Shown: positions 54,948 to 64,000 of the stretch, piece after piece | How the letters are laid out: the number at the start of each line of letters is the position of its first letter | Numbering within the stretch: the first letter of the stretch is position 1 | NCBI RefSeq assembly: GCF_018982885.2 | Contig: NZ_CP081849.1 | Location: 558,001 to 622,000, forward strand | Length of the DNA stretch: 64,000 nt | Reading direction: 5' to 3' | Source of the DNA: Polymorphobacter megasporae | GTDB taxonomy: Bacteria; Pseudomonadota; Alphaproteobacteria; Sphingomonadales; Sphingomonadaceae | The notes under the pieces: model-generated | The model's input: the letters and a program-made list of their open reading frames with translations, nothing else | Databases searched by the model: none | Told to the model about the DNA's origin: nothing | Position numbers and translations under genes: made by a program

Positions 54948-55672
54948 GGAAGGGCGGACACGAGTTAATGCACCAAGCCGGTCGATACCGCCGGATCAGG
55001 AAAATCCATTGGGGCCGTGGCACATTCGAGTGCGAGTTACCGATCGGGACCTGAGACGCGCGAATGGCATTATAGCCCGTGGCCACACAATTAGGCCGCA
55101 CTACAGGTCGAACACATGGCCGCACCGATCAACGAACGTGCTGAAGCTTAAGAAAGCCCTTGCCAACGGAGAGCCGTCCACACACGGCCCCTTTGATGTG
55201 CCACCTTGGGGGATCAGCCTTCTACTGTGTCGAATGAACTGCAGAACGACCAGCCCTCGTTCCAGATGCTGCACGCATCGGAAATGGCCGACCCTCGCTC
55301 GAATAACCGGCCATGACTCGTTACGTGGTGAGCTGATTTGCTCGATCGAAGGTCCGCTGCCAACGTTGGCCGCTCAAGAGCTATCAGATCCAGGCGGTTC
55401 TTTGGCTAGTCCGCTCCGTGCTTGACGTTGGCCAAGGGCGGACTCGCACTGATCCTTTATGCTACATTCGTGCGGCTCGACAGTCCGTCGTTGATCAGCA
55501 GATTTCTGGCAACTGGATTTCGACATGTATACGTCATTAGCGAGAACGGATCGCGCAGCACTCTGACAAATAGTGGCATTGAAATGAACAAATCAGCTAA
55601 TCGTAAAACTTAACTGATGAGTAAGGATCATCATTGCTGGCGTGGTAATACGATGTCCTATACTAAGGAAGA
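54948..55672. other. 0.7-kb stretch with no confident gene
   Basis: Short frames only. The last 100 bases are AT-rich and contain a TATACT box about 15 bases before the small gene at 55673, so a promoter is likely there. Confidence 0.35.
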
Positions 55673-55912
55673 ATGTTAGTAGCCGAAATGGGTCTTGACA
55701 ATTTTTCGGCAGACGATCCTGAATTGCCACCCGAATTGCGGGCCAGCGTTCAGCGGCATCAGAAGCATCTGGGCGTGCTTGTCGTCAGCCTGCGCGCCGC
55801 CGGAATCGACGAAGGAACGATCGAAGCCAGTGTGCGGCAGCTTGTCGAAAGCTATGGCGAAGAGCTGACCGTCGCCATGCGCGCTTTTGTCCTGGGACGG
55901 CCGAATGCTTGA
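55673..55912 (+). CDS. Small helical protein coupled to a diguanylate cyclase
   Basis: The ATG follows AAGGAAGA closely. The 79-residue product is acidic and helical (DDPELPPELRASVQRHQKHL, EASVRQLVESYGEELTVAMR). Its stop overlaps the ATG of the GAF-GGDEF gene by 8 bases, so both are cotranslated and the small protein may modulate the cyclase. No family was recognised. Confidence 0.65.
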   Translation: MLVAEMGLDNFSADDPELPPELRASVQRHQKHLGVLVVSLRAAGIDEGTIEASVRQLVESYGEELTVAMRAFVLGRPNA

Positions 55913-56900
55913 TTGGTTTTTACGCGACGAAGCCGGGCGCATTGCGGCCGTCGATCGCTTGGCGGTTCTGGACACTCCGCCCGAGGTGCCGTTTGAAAAA
56001 ATCGTCGATCTGATTCGGACGATTTTGAACGTGCCGATGGCAACGGTCACGCTGGTCGATCGTGATCGCCAGTGGTTTCTGGCGCGTCGCGGCATTGCTG
56101 CGCAGGAGACGCCGCGAGCAATTTCATTCTGCACTCACACCATTCAGCAGCGCGATCCATTGCTCGTGCCCGACGCCCATCTCGATCCACGCTTTATGGA
56201 CAATCCCCTTGTGCAAGGCGATCCGCGTATTCGCAGCTATGCCGGTGTGCCGCTGCGGACCGCGGAGGGATATAATGTCGGGGCTCTGTGCGCGATCGAT
56301 ACACGACCGCGAACCTTCAGTGACGCCGAGGTCAACATCCTGGTGAACTTCGCCAACATCGTGACCGATGAACTCGAACTGCGTTTGATCGCCCAGCGAG
56401 ATCATTTGACCGGCGCTCTGACGCGGCGGGGATTTGTCGAGCAGGCTGCCAAGCAGTTCGCCGCTTACACGCGCCATGGTCGTCCCGGTGCGCTGATCAT
56501 GCTCGACGTCGATCATTTCAAGACGGTGAACGACAGCCATGGACATGCGGCCGGTGATCAAGTGCTACGCCAGCTCGCCGAGCTCTGCAGCTCGGTCATG
56601 CGTCCGAACGATGCTTTTGGCCGGCTCGGCGGTGAGGAATTTGCACTGCTTCTCCCTGATGCAGCCCCAGCGGAAGCCTCTGCCGTTGCAGAGCGCTTTC
56701 GCGAAATGATCGAAGTGTATCCATTCGAAATTGGCGCGGGTCGGACATTGCAGGTCACGGTCAGCCTTGGCGTAGCCTCGCTCGACTTGTCGACCACGAG
56801 TGTCGATTGCTGGCTCGCTGCCGCAGACACCTTGCTCTATCGAGCGAAGCAAACTGGCCGTAATCGGTATTGTACCGATGCATTGGTCGAAAATGTTTAG
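55905..56900 (+). CDS. GAF-GGDEF diguanylate cyclase
   Basis: ATG 55905 overlaps the previous stop and gives 331 residues. Residues about 15-160 are a GAF domain (VPMATVTLVDRDRQWFLARR, IRSYAGVPLRTAEGYNVGAL). Residues about 165-325 are a GGDEF domain with metal/substrate residues LDVDHFKTVNDSHGHAAGDQ and the active-site GGEEF (RLGGEEFALLLP). The inhibitory I-site RPND lies exactly five residues before GGEEF, so feedback by c-di-GMP is expected. It should be an active cyclase synthesising c-di-GMP, controlled by a small ligand or redox signal bound to GAF. Confidence 0.92.
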   Translation: MLDWFLRDEAGRIAAVDRLAVLDTPPEVPFEKIVDLIRTILNVPMATVTLVDRDRQWFLARRGIAAQETPRAISFCTHTIQQRDPLLVPDAHLDPRFMDNPLVQGDPRIRSYAGVPLRTAEGYNVGALCAIDTRPRTFSDAEVNILVNFANIVTDELELRLIAQRDHLTGALTRRGFVEQAAKQFAAYTRHGRPGALIMLDVDHFKTVNDSHGHAAGDQVLRQLAELCSSVMRPNDAFGRLGGEEFALLLPDAAPAEASAVAERFREMIEVYPFEIGAGRTLQVTVSLGVASLDLSTTSVDCWLAAADTLLYRAKQTGRNRYCTDALVENV

Positions 56901-57283
56901 GCGAGTATCGAGCCAACCGGCCTGATTCGAGTGCTACTGATTATCTAGCTCTCCCTCGGTCTTCGTCGTAGCTTCGCGAGCGCATCGCCGCTGTTTATGA
57001 TTACGCACATCGGTATAGGCGGGGCAATAAAGTGATCGGATCTCGGTTTGAGAGAAATGCCGTTCTGCCGCCGAATATCCAGCTTTGGGTCATCGCCGCG
57101 CGCAGCGCGAGCTCGACGACGGTCGACTTTATACAGCCGGTTGCCCGAGTGCCGTCAGGCAGCAAGCGGGCCTGACACCCGCCAGGTGTCTAACGGGCTC
57201 GGCTCCCCATAACTATTGAACGGTATGATAAGTAATCAAGTAGCGACCGCGCACAGCGTATCGAGTTATCGCCTCGCTTGCAA
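56901..57283. other. Intergenic stretch between convergent genes
   Basis: No convincing gene. It lies between the 3' ends of the diguanylate cyclase and the minus-strand hydrolase gene. Confidence 0.4.
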
Positions 57284-58240
57284 TCATTGTGACAGAAAGT
57301 CAGAAACACGCTTAAAGTATTCTTTCGGTTCTTCGTAAGAAGGTAGATGGCCACTATGCTCAAAGATACGCAGTTGAGCTCCCGGAATGGCATGGGCCAT
57401 GCGCCAAGCTGTGATCGGGGCGACGTTCATATCGAAGCGGCCAGTTAAGATCAGCGTTGGCACTTTTATGTTATGCAGCTGCGAGGTGAGGTCGACGTCT
57501 TGCGTTGCGGCACTCACTTTCTCATTTATGCTGGCGTCGAGGCCCAAGTCGTGAAAACTCGCTAGATACTGGTCAGCCTTCTCGGGGCTGTAGAAGCACT
57601 CGCGAATATGCACGCGAAAGGCGCGGTCTTGGGATGTCCTGCCGTCTGGTATACTTTTGCGGTTGGTCGCTTCTTGATTCTCAAAGTCAGGAAAAACATC
57701 TGGTAGCGGATGGACTATGGCTTTCCAGCCGGGAAGTCCGTCGCTGACGATCAGGTGTTGAACATGGGTCGGATACGCAAGGGTGTAGGCCAGCACAATC
57801 AGGCCGCCGAACGAATCGCCCAGGAGATCGATTCTCTCTGCTCGGAGCGATATCCGCAGGGCTTCCAGATCGGCAACTTGCGCGTCCAACGTTTGCGGCG
57901 CGTTCATCGCCACTCGCGTCGAGCGGCCATTGCCGCGCTGGTCGTAGAACACGACCTTTCGATGTTTCGACAATCGCGTCCAGAGATCGTTCCGAACCAT
58001 GTAGGCGTGGGTCAACCCGGGTCCGCCATTGACCGCAACCACGGGGGGCAACGTGAGATTGTTACCTTCCGTTTCATAGGCAAGGTCGACGGCGGGCGTA
58101 TGAACCATGCCAGCCACTGTGGTTTGCGCGGCGGCCGTGTTAGAGCAACCGATCAGCAGCATCGATACGACTGGGGTACGCCAGAATACAATCAGCGTCC
58201 GCGCGGAAATACGCCAAGTCAAACATGAAAATCGCAGCAT
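57284..58240 (-). CDS. Exported alpha/beta hydrolase, prolyl-aminopeptidase-like
   Basis: ATG 58240 follows AAGGTGAAAAG. The 318-residue protein has a long N-terminal export region with a lipobox-like LIGC at about residues 29-32, so it may be a lipoprotein. The core has the oxyanion motif VAVNGGPGLTHAYM (NGGPG in place of HGGPG), DQRGNGRST, the nucleophile in LLGDSFGGLIVLAYTLAYPT, Asp in LTGRFDMNVAP and His in EHSGHLPSYEEP. This is the S33 pattern. It likely removes N-terminal residues or hydrolyses small esters/amides. Confidence 0.85.
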   Translation of the reverse strand: MLRFSCLTWRISARTLIVFWRTPVVSMLLIGCSNTAAAQTTVAGMVHTPAVDLAYETEGNNLTLPPVVAVNGGPGLTHAYMVRNDLWTRLSKHRKVVFYDQRGNGRSTRVAMNAPQTLDAQVADLEALRISLRAERIDLLGDSFGGLIVLAYTLAYPTHVQHLIVSDGLPGWKAIVHPLPDVFPDFENQEATNRKSIPDGRTSQDRAFRVHIRECFYSPEKADQYLASFHDLGLDASINEKVSAATQDVDLTSQLHNIKVPTLILTGRFDMNVAPITAWRMAHAIPGAQLRIFEHSGHLPSYEEPKEYFKRVSDFLSQ

Positions 58241-58323
58241 CTTTTCACCTTTGCAGTCCGGTCATGCTCGTTTCAGCAGGTGGTGGATTGCGTTTAGACT
58301 CGCCAAGGGAGATTAAAGTCCAA

Positions 58324-59922
58324 CTACATCTCGCTCGCCGCTCGATTTAATGCCTTGATGCCGTAATCGATCGTCGACAGATAGCGCGGCGGGCGGCGTG
58401 CCTGCGCGGCCTGCTCATAGGCATAGCCGTAGCGGAGCAGTGCGGCGTCGCTCCACGCCGTCCCGATGAACGAGAGCCCAACCGGCAGGCCGTTCGCCAG
58501 CCCCATCGGCACGGTCAGATGCGGATAGCCCGCGACCGCTGGCGGCGACCCTGCGCCGCCGCCGGCGAAGTGATCGCCAAGCACCGGATCGATCAGCCAC
58601 GCCGGCCCGAGCGTCGGCGCGACGAGGACCGAAACCTTGTTGTCGGCGAGCAATTTGTCGATCCCCTCGGGCCCCGCGAGGCGGTGCGCCTCGGCCTCGG
58701 CCTTGAGGTAGGCGGGGTCGGCGAGGCCCTTGGTCTGCTCGGCGATCTCGAACAATTCCTGCCCGAACAGCGGCATTTCGGTCGCGGCGTGCGCGGTGTT
58801 GAAGGCGATCAGGTCGGCGAGCGTCCGGCTCGGCACGTCGGCAGCCTTGGTCGAGGCGAGGTAGGTCGCGATGTCGGCCTTTAGCTCGGTCATCAGCACG
58901 ATCTGCTCGAGGCGGCCGATCTCGCCGTCCTTGTCGTGCGGCGGCTTGGCGATCTCGACGAGCACCGCCCCCGCCTGTTTCAGCTTCGCCAGCGCCGCGT
59001 CGAAGGCGACATCGGTCGCCGGGTGGAAGCCCGCGGCGTAGCGCAACACGCCGACGCGGACGCCCTTGAGCGCGTCGGGGCGCAGCCCGCTCGCGAAGTC
59101 GGTGCCGATCGCGTCGGCGCGCGCAGTGGCGGGGTCGGCGGGATCGCTCCCCGCCATCGCACCGAACAGCAAGGCCGTGTCGGTGACGCTCCGCGCCATC
59201 GGACCGGGCGTGTCCTGGCTGTGGCTGATCGGGACGACATAGGTCCGCGAGATCGCGCCGACGGTCGGCTTTAATCCCACCAGCCCGTTGATCGCCGCCG
59301 GGCACGTGACCGAGCCGTCGGTCTCGGTCCCGACCGCGGCGGCGGCGAGGCTCGCGGCGCCGGCCGCGCCCGATCCCGCGCTCGATCCGCAGGTGTTGCG
59401 GTCGAAGGCGTAGGGGTTGCGCGCCTGCCCGCCGACCGCGCTCCACCCGCTGATCGAGTGCGTCGAGCGGATGTTGGCCCATTCGGACAGGTTGGTCTTG
59501 CCGAGGATGATCGCTCCGCTCGCGCGCAACTTCGCCACCAGCGGCGCGTCGCGACCCGGCATGTTCTTCGCCAGCGCGAGCGACCCCGCGGTCGTCGGCA
59601 TCGGGTCGGCGCTCTCGATGTTGTCCTTGATCAGGATCGGCACCCCGGCGAGCGGACCCTGCGGCTTGCCCGATCGCCGCGCCGCGTCGGCGGCCTGCGC
59701 CTGGCTCGCGGCGAGCGGGTTGAGCGCGATGACGGCGTGCAGCTTAGGATTGAGCGCGGCGATCCGCGCGCGGTACAGCCGGACGAGCTCGACCGAGGTG
59801 ACCTTGCCCGCGGCGAGGTCGGCCTTGATCTGGACGATCGACTTCTCGGCGACGTCGTACGCCGCGGCGGGCAGGGCGGCGGCGAGCATGACGCCGCCGG
59901 CGATGAGCGAGTGCAATTTCAT
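58324..59922 (-). CDS. Secreted amidase (amidase signature family)
   Basis: ATG 59922 with GGAGAG upstream begins a signal peptide ([20 protein letters not shown]); 532 residues. Catalytic residues are visible: Lys in [20 protein letters not shown], cis-Ser in [20 protein letters not shown] and nucleophile Ser in [20 protein letters not shown]. The family hydrolyses amides and aryl acylamides. It lies 16 bases after the MetX-like gene on the same strand and forms an operon with it, probably acting on imported or periplasmic amides. Confidence 0.9.
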   Translation of the reverse strand: MKLHSLIAGGVMLAAALPAAAYDVAEKSIVQIKADLAAGKVTSVELVRLYRARIAALNPKLHAVIALNPLAASQAQAADAARRSGKPQGPLAGVPILIKDNIESADPMPTTAGSLALAKNMPGRDAPLVAKLRASGAIILGKTNLSEWANIRSTHSISGWSAVGGQARNPYAFDRNTCGSSAGSGAAGAASLAAAAVGTETDGSVTCPAAINGLVGLKPTVGAISRTYVVPISHSQDTPGPMARSVTDTALLFGAMAGSDPADPATARADAIGTDFASGLRPDALKGVRVGVLRYAAGFHPATDVAFDAALAKLKQAGAVLVEIAKPPHDKDGEIGRLEQIVLMTELKADIATYLASTKAADVPSRTLADLIAFNTAHAATEMPLFGQELFEIAEQTKGLADPAYLKAEAEAHRLAGPEGIDKLLADNKVSVLVAPTLGPAWLIDPVLGDHFAGGGAGSPPAVAGYPHLTVPMGLANGLPVGLSFIGTAWSDAALLRYGYAYEQAAQARRPPRYLSTIDYGIKALNRAASEM

Positions 59923-59938
59923 AGCGGCTCTCCGGGAC

Positions 59939-61027
59939 TCACTTGGCGGCGAGGAAAGCCGCAATCTTGTCGTTGAGGAATTTTCCATCGGCGGGGTTGC
60001 TCGCCGCGCCGGCGGTATGGCCCCATAGTGACGGGATCGGCATCAGGGTGACGTGCGGGATGAACTGCGCCTCGTAGTGCGCGTCACCGACCGGGAAATA
60101 CATGTCGGTTTCGGACGGCATGTACAGCAACGGCACTTTGATTGAGGCCAGCGCGCGCTTGGTGTCGCCGTTGAAGCCCGGGGTCGTCCCGACGTCGTGC
60201 TTTTCCCACGTCCGCATCTGGAGGATCAGGTCGTTGGCGTCGGCCCCTGGGATGAAGTCCTGATGGAAACCCTCGTAGACGTCGTCAAAGGTCGTGCCGG
60301 GCTTCGAATACGACCGCCACAGCTCGTCGCGCCACCACTGTGGCGAGAATAGCCACGCCGCCCAGACCGCGCCGAACGCCTTGAGCCCCGCGCGCGGCTG
60401 TTCCTTATAGTCACCCTTGGCGAACACCGGGTCGGTCTCGATCGCGGCGATTTCGCTGCGCAGCCGGACGATGCCGGCCGGCCATGCCCTCGCGGTCGCC
60501 GAGGTGACGACGATGCGGTCGGCGAAGTCGGGATGGCTGACCGCCCACTGGAACGCCTGCTCGCCGCCCATCGAAAAGCCGATCACCGCGCGGAGGTGGG
60601 CGAGGTGGAAGGTCTCGCCGAGCAGGCGGTGGACTGCCTCGACGTTGTCGCGGATCGTGGCGACCGGGAAGTGCGGGCCGTGGAACGGCTCGGGGGTGTT
60701 GCTCGGCGACGATGACTTGCCGTTGCCGAAAAGCTCGGTCGCGACGATGAAATACTTCGCCGGGTCGAGCGCCTTGTCGGACCCGATCAGCCATTCGTAG
60801 CCGTGCGCATCGGCCATGTAGTGCGACGGCAGCAGGATGGCGTTGTCGCGCGCGGCGTTGAGCGTGCCGTAGGTCGCGTACATCACCCGCGCCTCAGGCA
60901 GAATTGCGCCGTTCTCAAGCTTGAAGTCGTGGATGACGAAGGCGCGGCGGTCGCCGTCCTTCGCCGCCGCAGCGCCGGGGGGAAGCGCTGCGGCGACGAA
61001 GAGGAATGCGATGAGGGCCCTGATCAT
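59939..61027 (-). CDS. Secreted MetX-like alpha/beta hydrolase
   Basis: ATG 61027 with GGAGGGGGGC upstream gives 362 residues with a signal peptide (MIRALIAFLFVAAALPPGAA). The fold follows homoserine O-acetyltransferase-like proteins: NAILLPSHYMADAHGYEWLI, VATELFGNGKSSSPSNTPEP, the nucleophile in VIGFSMGGEQAFQWAVSHPD, Asp in PSETDMYFPVGD and His in LWGHTAGAA. Export and lack of cytosolic context argue against methionine biosynthesis; it is more likely an esterase or amidohydrolase. It lies between the TonB receptor (22-base gap) and the amidase, on the same strand. Confidence 0.85.
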   Translation of the reverse strand: MIRALIAFLFVAAALPPGAAAAKDGDRRAFVIHDFKLENGAILPEARVMYATYGTLNAARDNAILLPSHYMADAHGYEWLIGSDKALDPAKYFIVATELFGNGKSSSPSNTPEPFHGPHFPVATIRDNVEAVHRLLGETFHLAHLRAVIGFSMGGEQAFQWAVSHPDFADRIVVTSATARAWPAGIVRLRSEIAAIETDPVFAKGDYKEQPRAGLKAFGAVWAAWLFSPQWWRDELWRSYSKPGTTFDDVYEGFHQDFIPGADANDLILQMRTWEKHDVGTTPGFNGDTKRALASIKVPLLYMPSETDMYFPVGDAHYEAQFIPHVTLMPIPSLWGHTAGAASNPADGKFLNDKIAAFLAAK

Positions 61028-61049
61028 GCCCCCCTCCAAGTACCGCGGA

Positions 61050-64000
61050 TCACACCTTGACCTTGATTTTGAACGCAAAGAATTGCCCCAGATAGTCGTA
61101 TGACCCGAGTGCGGCGTTCGAACTGAGCGAGATCGCATAAGCGGGCGGGGCGGTGTTGAAGACGTTGTTGACGACCAGCTGCGCGGTGACGTTCTTGGTG
61201 ATGTCGTAGCCGAGCGAGCCGTTGAACACGGTGTACGCCTTTGCCGTCAGGATCTCCTGCGACTTCGCCGGCAGCGTCACGTCGGACGAGCCGCTGCTCA
61301 GGTGCCGCGCTTGAAGATAGACGTTGAACGGCCCGCGCGTATAGCGCCCCGACACGTTCAAACGCACCTTCGGATCGCCGATATTGCCGCGCGTCGGCGT
61401 CGTCACGCCTAGGATCGTGAAGTCGTGGCGGTTGGTGTAGAAGCCGTTGATATCGAACGTCAGCGTGCCGTAGTCGTTGCCTTCGGGCATGCCCAGCCAG
61501 CGGATCACCGGCAGGCTGCCGACGCCGAAGGTGTAGGTCATGTCGAGTTGTGCGCCGTTGAACCCCTGCGCGCCGGCGTTGACCAGCGGCGTGCTGAAGC
61601 TCGTGACCTGTCCGCCCGCGTCGCGCTGAAACAGGTTGCAGAAGCTATTGGGGAAGCTCGACGTGTCGTAGCACGCGTTCATCACCTGCGTCAGCGACAG
61701 GCTGGTGATCGGGTCCTTCAACTGGATATCGATCCAGTCGAGCGCGAGCGTCAGCCCGGGCATGAAGCGCGGGCGGGTGACGAAGCCCGCGGTCCACGCA
61801 TCGGCGCGCTCGTTGAGCAGTTTCGGATTGCCGCCGGTCGTGCCGAGGACCGAGGCGTTGACGACGTTCGACTTGAACGTCGCAAGATTGGCCCCGAGCG
61901 TCTTGAACACCGCGGCGCAGTTCGCCTGCCGCTCGGGCTTGCTGCTGATGAAGTTCGGATCGCACGGGTCCTGCGCGAACGACTGGGTGTTGGTCGTCGG
62001 CAGGAACAGCTCGCCGATCGAGGGTGCGCGGACCGAGTGGGTGAAGTTGCCGCGGAACTCGATATCGCGGATCGGCGAGAACTTGCCGCCGATCGTGTAG
62101 ACGTTCGACACCCCGGCGTAGCTGTTGTCTATCCGGCGGAACGAGCCGTCGATTTCGGCCGAATGGATGAACTTCCAGCCCATGTCGGGCGAGACGACCG
62201 GGATGTTGACCTCGGTGTAGACCTCACGCGACTTGTAGCTGCCCGCGACGTCGCTCGTGGCGGCGGCCCGCCCGAGACCCGCGGCGGCGAACGCGTCGAC
62301 GTTGTAGCTGCCGCCCTCCTCGCGATATTCGAAGCCCGCCGCCAGCTGCACCGGTCCGGCCCAGATATCGAACGGCGAGCCGTTGGCATTGATCTGGAAA
62401 TCGCGCTGCGTGAGGATCGACACCGCGAGGTCCTGCGCGGTGACATAGGCGCGCGCGGCGGCGCTCGGCGCACCCGCACCGAACAGGTTGAGCGGCTGGC
62501 AGCCGGTAACCGAGGTCGGCTGGCCGCCACCGCCCGCGGGCACCGCCGGCGGGGTGAGCGTCACGGCGCAGACGATGCGTCCGGTCGCGGGGTCCTTGAC
62601 GACGTCGATCGCGTTTAGAAAATTCGTCTCGTTGATGTCGTAGTAGGTCAACCGGCTTTCGGAATGGCCGTAGTTGAACGCGGTATCCCAGTTGATCTTG
62701 CGCCCGCCGAGCTCGAAGTCGCCCTTGATCCCGGCGACGACGCGGTACGTCGTCGAATCGTTGGTCGTCGACTGCGGCGAGATATCGAGGTTGGCGCGCG
62801 AGACGTAGAAGGTGCTTGCGCCTGCAGCGTTGAGCACCGCCGCCGCCTGCGGGCTGAGGAAGGGATTGTCGGTGGTGAACTTGATCGGCGCCGCGCCCTT
62901 TTGCCCGGCGAAGAACGCCGACTGGTACGATGGCTGCGCCGCACCGAGTATCGCGGTCGACTGGGCGAACTCGGTCTCGAAATACGCTTTGACATGATCG
63001 GTGACGTCGTAATGCCCGATCGAGCCGATCAGCAGGCGGTGGTTCGGCGCGACGAACTGCGACTGGCCGGCGAGGTTGTCGGCGTCGCCGCCCGATCCGA
63101 ACACCAGCCCGTTGTTCTGGATGCCGAGGTTGACCGGCTGGAGCGTCCCGTCGGGGGCGAAGGCGACGACCTGCCCGGCGGCATTGTGGATCGCGTTCGG
63201 GTACGCAGGGCTCCCTGAGTTGGCGAGTCCGGCATTGATCGCCGGAATGCCGCCGGGGAAGATGCTCGGTACTGTCGCGTTGGCGACGTAGCACGCGTTG
63301 AAGCCGCGCGCGGTGCACGCGTCGGACGGCTGGAAGGTCGCGTACGGCAGGAAGTTCGGGCGGTTGAGGTAGGTCAGCCCGTCCTGGTTCTGATACTCGA
63401 TCGTCGCGGTGATGTTGCCGCGGTCGTCGGCGAAGTTGCTCCCGGCGAGGCCGCGGACGACGTACGACGTGCCGTCGCCGTAGCGCGTGACGCCGTCCTG
63501 CGCCTCGACCTGGAGCCCCTGGAATTTGTCCTTGAGGATGACGTTGACCGTCCCCGCGATCGCGTCGGCGCCATAGATTGGCGCGCCGCCGACCGACAGC
63601 ACCTCGATATGGTCGATCAGCCCGACCGGGATGGTGTTGAGGTCGACCTCCTGCCCCGGAGGCGCGCCGCCGAAGGTGCCCCCGACCGTCGGCGCATTGC
63701 CCGAGACGAAGCGCCGTCCGTTGACGAGGACCAATGTCCGCTGCGCGCCGAGATTGTACAGGTTGACGAATTGCTGGCCGATGTTGGTCGCCGACTGCTG
63801 CCCGGTGTTGTTCGACCCCGGGGTGCCGAACGCCGACAGCTCGTTGAGCGCGTCGGCGGCGTTCAGGAACGCGCGGTCGTCGAGCAGCTTGCCGCTAATC
63901 GTCTGCGCGGGCTGGAGCGTATCGAAGCCCGCGCGCGGGATGCGCGAGCCCGTCACGACGATATCCCCAACCGCAGCGCCGGTATCGTCGGCCGCCGCGA
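61050..64000 (-). CDS. TonB-dependent receptor, N-terminus outside the window
   Basis: The frame is open to the right edge (visible as GDIVVTGSRIPRAGFDTLQP at the end), so the signal peptide and start are missing; 983 residues are present. A plug domain (NTIPVGLIDHIEVLSVGGAP, IYGADAIAGTVNVILKDKFQ) is followed by an outer-membrane beta-barrel with aromatic strands. The 'VTGSRI' TonB-region and the long barrel are typical of sphingomonad receptors for organic substrates rather than simple siderophores. It is the first of three same-strand genes with the MetX-like hydrolase and amidase, suggesting uptake and hydrolysis of one substrate. It ends in KIKVKV rather than an aromatic residue. Confidence 0.9.
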   Translation of the reverse strand, partial: AAADDTGAAVGDIVVTGSRIPRAGFDTLQPAQTISGKLLDDRAFLNAADALNELSAFGTPGSNNTGQQSATNIGQQFVNLYNLGAQRTLVLVNGRRFVSGNAPTVGGTFGGAPPGQEVDLNTIPVGLIDHIEVLSVGGAPIYGADAIAGTVNVILKDKFQGLQVEAQDGVTRYGDGTSYVVRGLAGSNFADDRGNITATIEYQNQDGLTYLNRPNFLPYATFQPSDACTARGFNACYVANATVPSIFPGGIPAINAGLANSGSPAYPNAIHNAAGQVVAFAPDGTLQPVNLGIQNNGLVFGSGGDADNLAGQSQFVAPNHRLLIGSIGHYDVTDHVKAYFETEFAQSTAILGAAQPSYQSAFFAGQKGAAPIKFTTDNPFLSPQAAAVLNAAGASTFYVSRANLDISPQSTTNDSTTYRVVAGIKGDFELGGRKINWDTAFNYGHSESRLTYYDINETNFLNAIDVVKDPATGRIVCAVTLTPPAVPAGGGGQPTSVTGCQPLNLFGAGAPSAAARAYVTAQDLAVSILTQRDFQINANGSPFDIWAGPVQLAAGFEYREEGGSYNVDAFAAAGLGRAAATSDVAGSYKSREVYTEVNIPVVSPDMGWKFIHSAEIDGSFRRIDNSYAGVSNVYTIGGKFSPIRDIEFRGNFTHSVRAPSIGELFLPTTNTQSFAQDPCDPNFISSKPERQANCAAVFKTLGANLATFKSNVVNASVLGTTGGNPKLLNERADAWTAGFVTRPRFMPGLTLALDWIDIQLKDPITSLSLTQVMNACYDTSSFPNSFCNLFQRDAGGQVTSFSTPLVNAGAQGFNGAQLDMTYTFGVGSLPVIRWLGMPEGNDYGTLTFDINGFYTNRHDFTILGVTTPTRGNIGDPKVRLNVSGRYTRGPFNVYLQARHLSSGSSDVTLPAKSQEILTAKAYTVFNGSLGYDITKNVTAQLVVNNVFNTAPPAYAISLSSNAALGSYDYLGQFFAFKIKVKV

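Noticed and set aside
58415-59482. 355-codon minus-strand frame inside the amidase gene
   Set aside because: Different frame of the amidase region with Arg/Gly-rich noise; the amidase catalytic triad lies in the other frame.
61425-62618. 397-codon plus-strand frame inside the TonB receptor
   Set aside because: Shadow of the receptor gene in GC-rich sequence; no domain and Arg-rich.
1-64000. CRISPR arrays, tRNA and rRNA genes
   Set aside because: No regularly spaced direct repeats, cloverleaf-like sequences or rRNA signatures were noticed in reading both strands; a dedicated scan was not possible.

Overview
The window looks like chromosome (or a large replicon) of a sphingomonad-type alphaproteobacterium. 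Five secreted proteins end in a PEPxxWA-type C-terminal anchor, there are an UrcA-family secreted protein and a large TonB-dependent receptor, and codon use is GC-rich. All assignments were made by reading translations and recalling families; no database search was run.

Layout. (1) 1-5.2 kb: an envelope/stress cluster on the plus strand: two DUF2382 proteins (one also carrying a CsbD-like tail), an OmpA-domain protein, a frameshifted GlsB/YeaQ-type membrane protein, an AI-2E-family transporter with a long cytosolic extension and a YihY/BrkB-like membrane protein. (2) 5.2-8.6 kb: decayed DUF937-like and glutathione S-transferase genes, the latter cut by an IS5-family element that is itself abutted by an IS701-family element. 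(3) 8.6-46.2 kb: a gene-poor, IS-rich accessory region with small orphan genes, two Crp/Fnr-like regulators, a SWIB protein, truncated glycosyltransferase and Nramp genes, IS3, IS630 and IS1380 insertions, five PEPxxWA-CTERM proteins, and an epoxide hydrolase/NmrA pair facing a LysR regulator. (4) 46.2-48.5 kb: a second copy of the IS701+IS5 pair, inverted relative to the first. (5) 48.6-64 kb: compact catabolic genes: two BAAT-type hydrolases, an M20 peptidase, a LytTR regulator, a diguanylate cyclase, an alpha/beta hydrolase of the prolyl-aminopeptidase type, an amidase, a MetX-like hydrolase and a TonB receptor that runs off the right edge.

The most interesting locus is 22.1-29.4 kb. A 117-residue protein with a glycine-rich, Asn/Phe-alternating C-terminus lies 22 bases upstream of a fused YcaO-TfuA enzyme. 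YcaO plus TfuA is known chemistry for peptide-backbone modification (thioamidation, azoline formation), so this resembles a compact, possibly undescribed RiPP pathway. An UrcA-like secreted protein lies next to it, and two large regulators with an OmpR/SARP-like N-terminal domain and repeat-rich C-terminus flank the locus, one converging on the YcaO-TfuA gene with overlapping 3' ends.

A second strong observation concerns the mobile elements. Both IS701-family copies sit exactly at the end of an IS5-family copy, in the same relative orientation, but with different 4-base target duplications (CTAA and CTAG). This implies two independent insertions into the CTAR site created by the IS5 end and its TA duplication. 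The IS1380 element interrupts a metallopeptidase gene whose frame is restored exactly when one CTAG and the element are removed.
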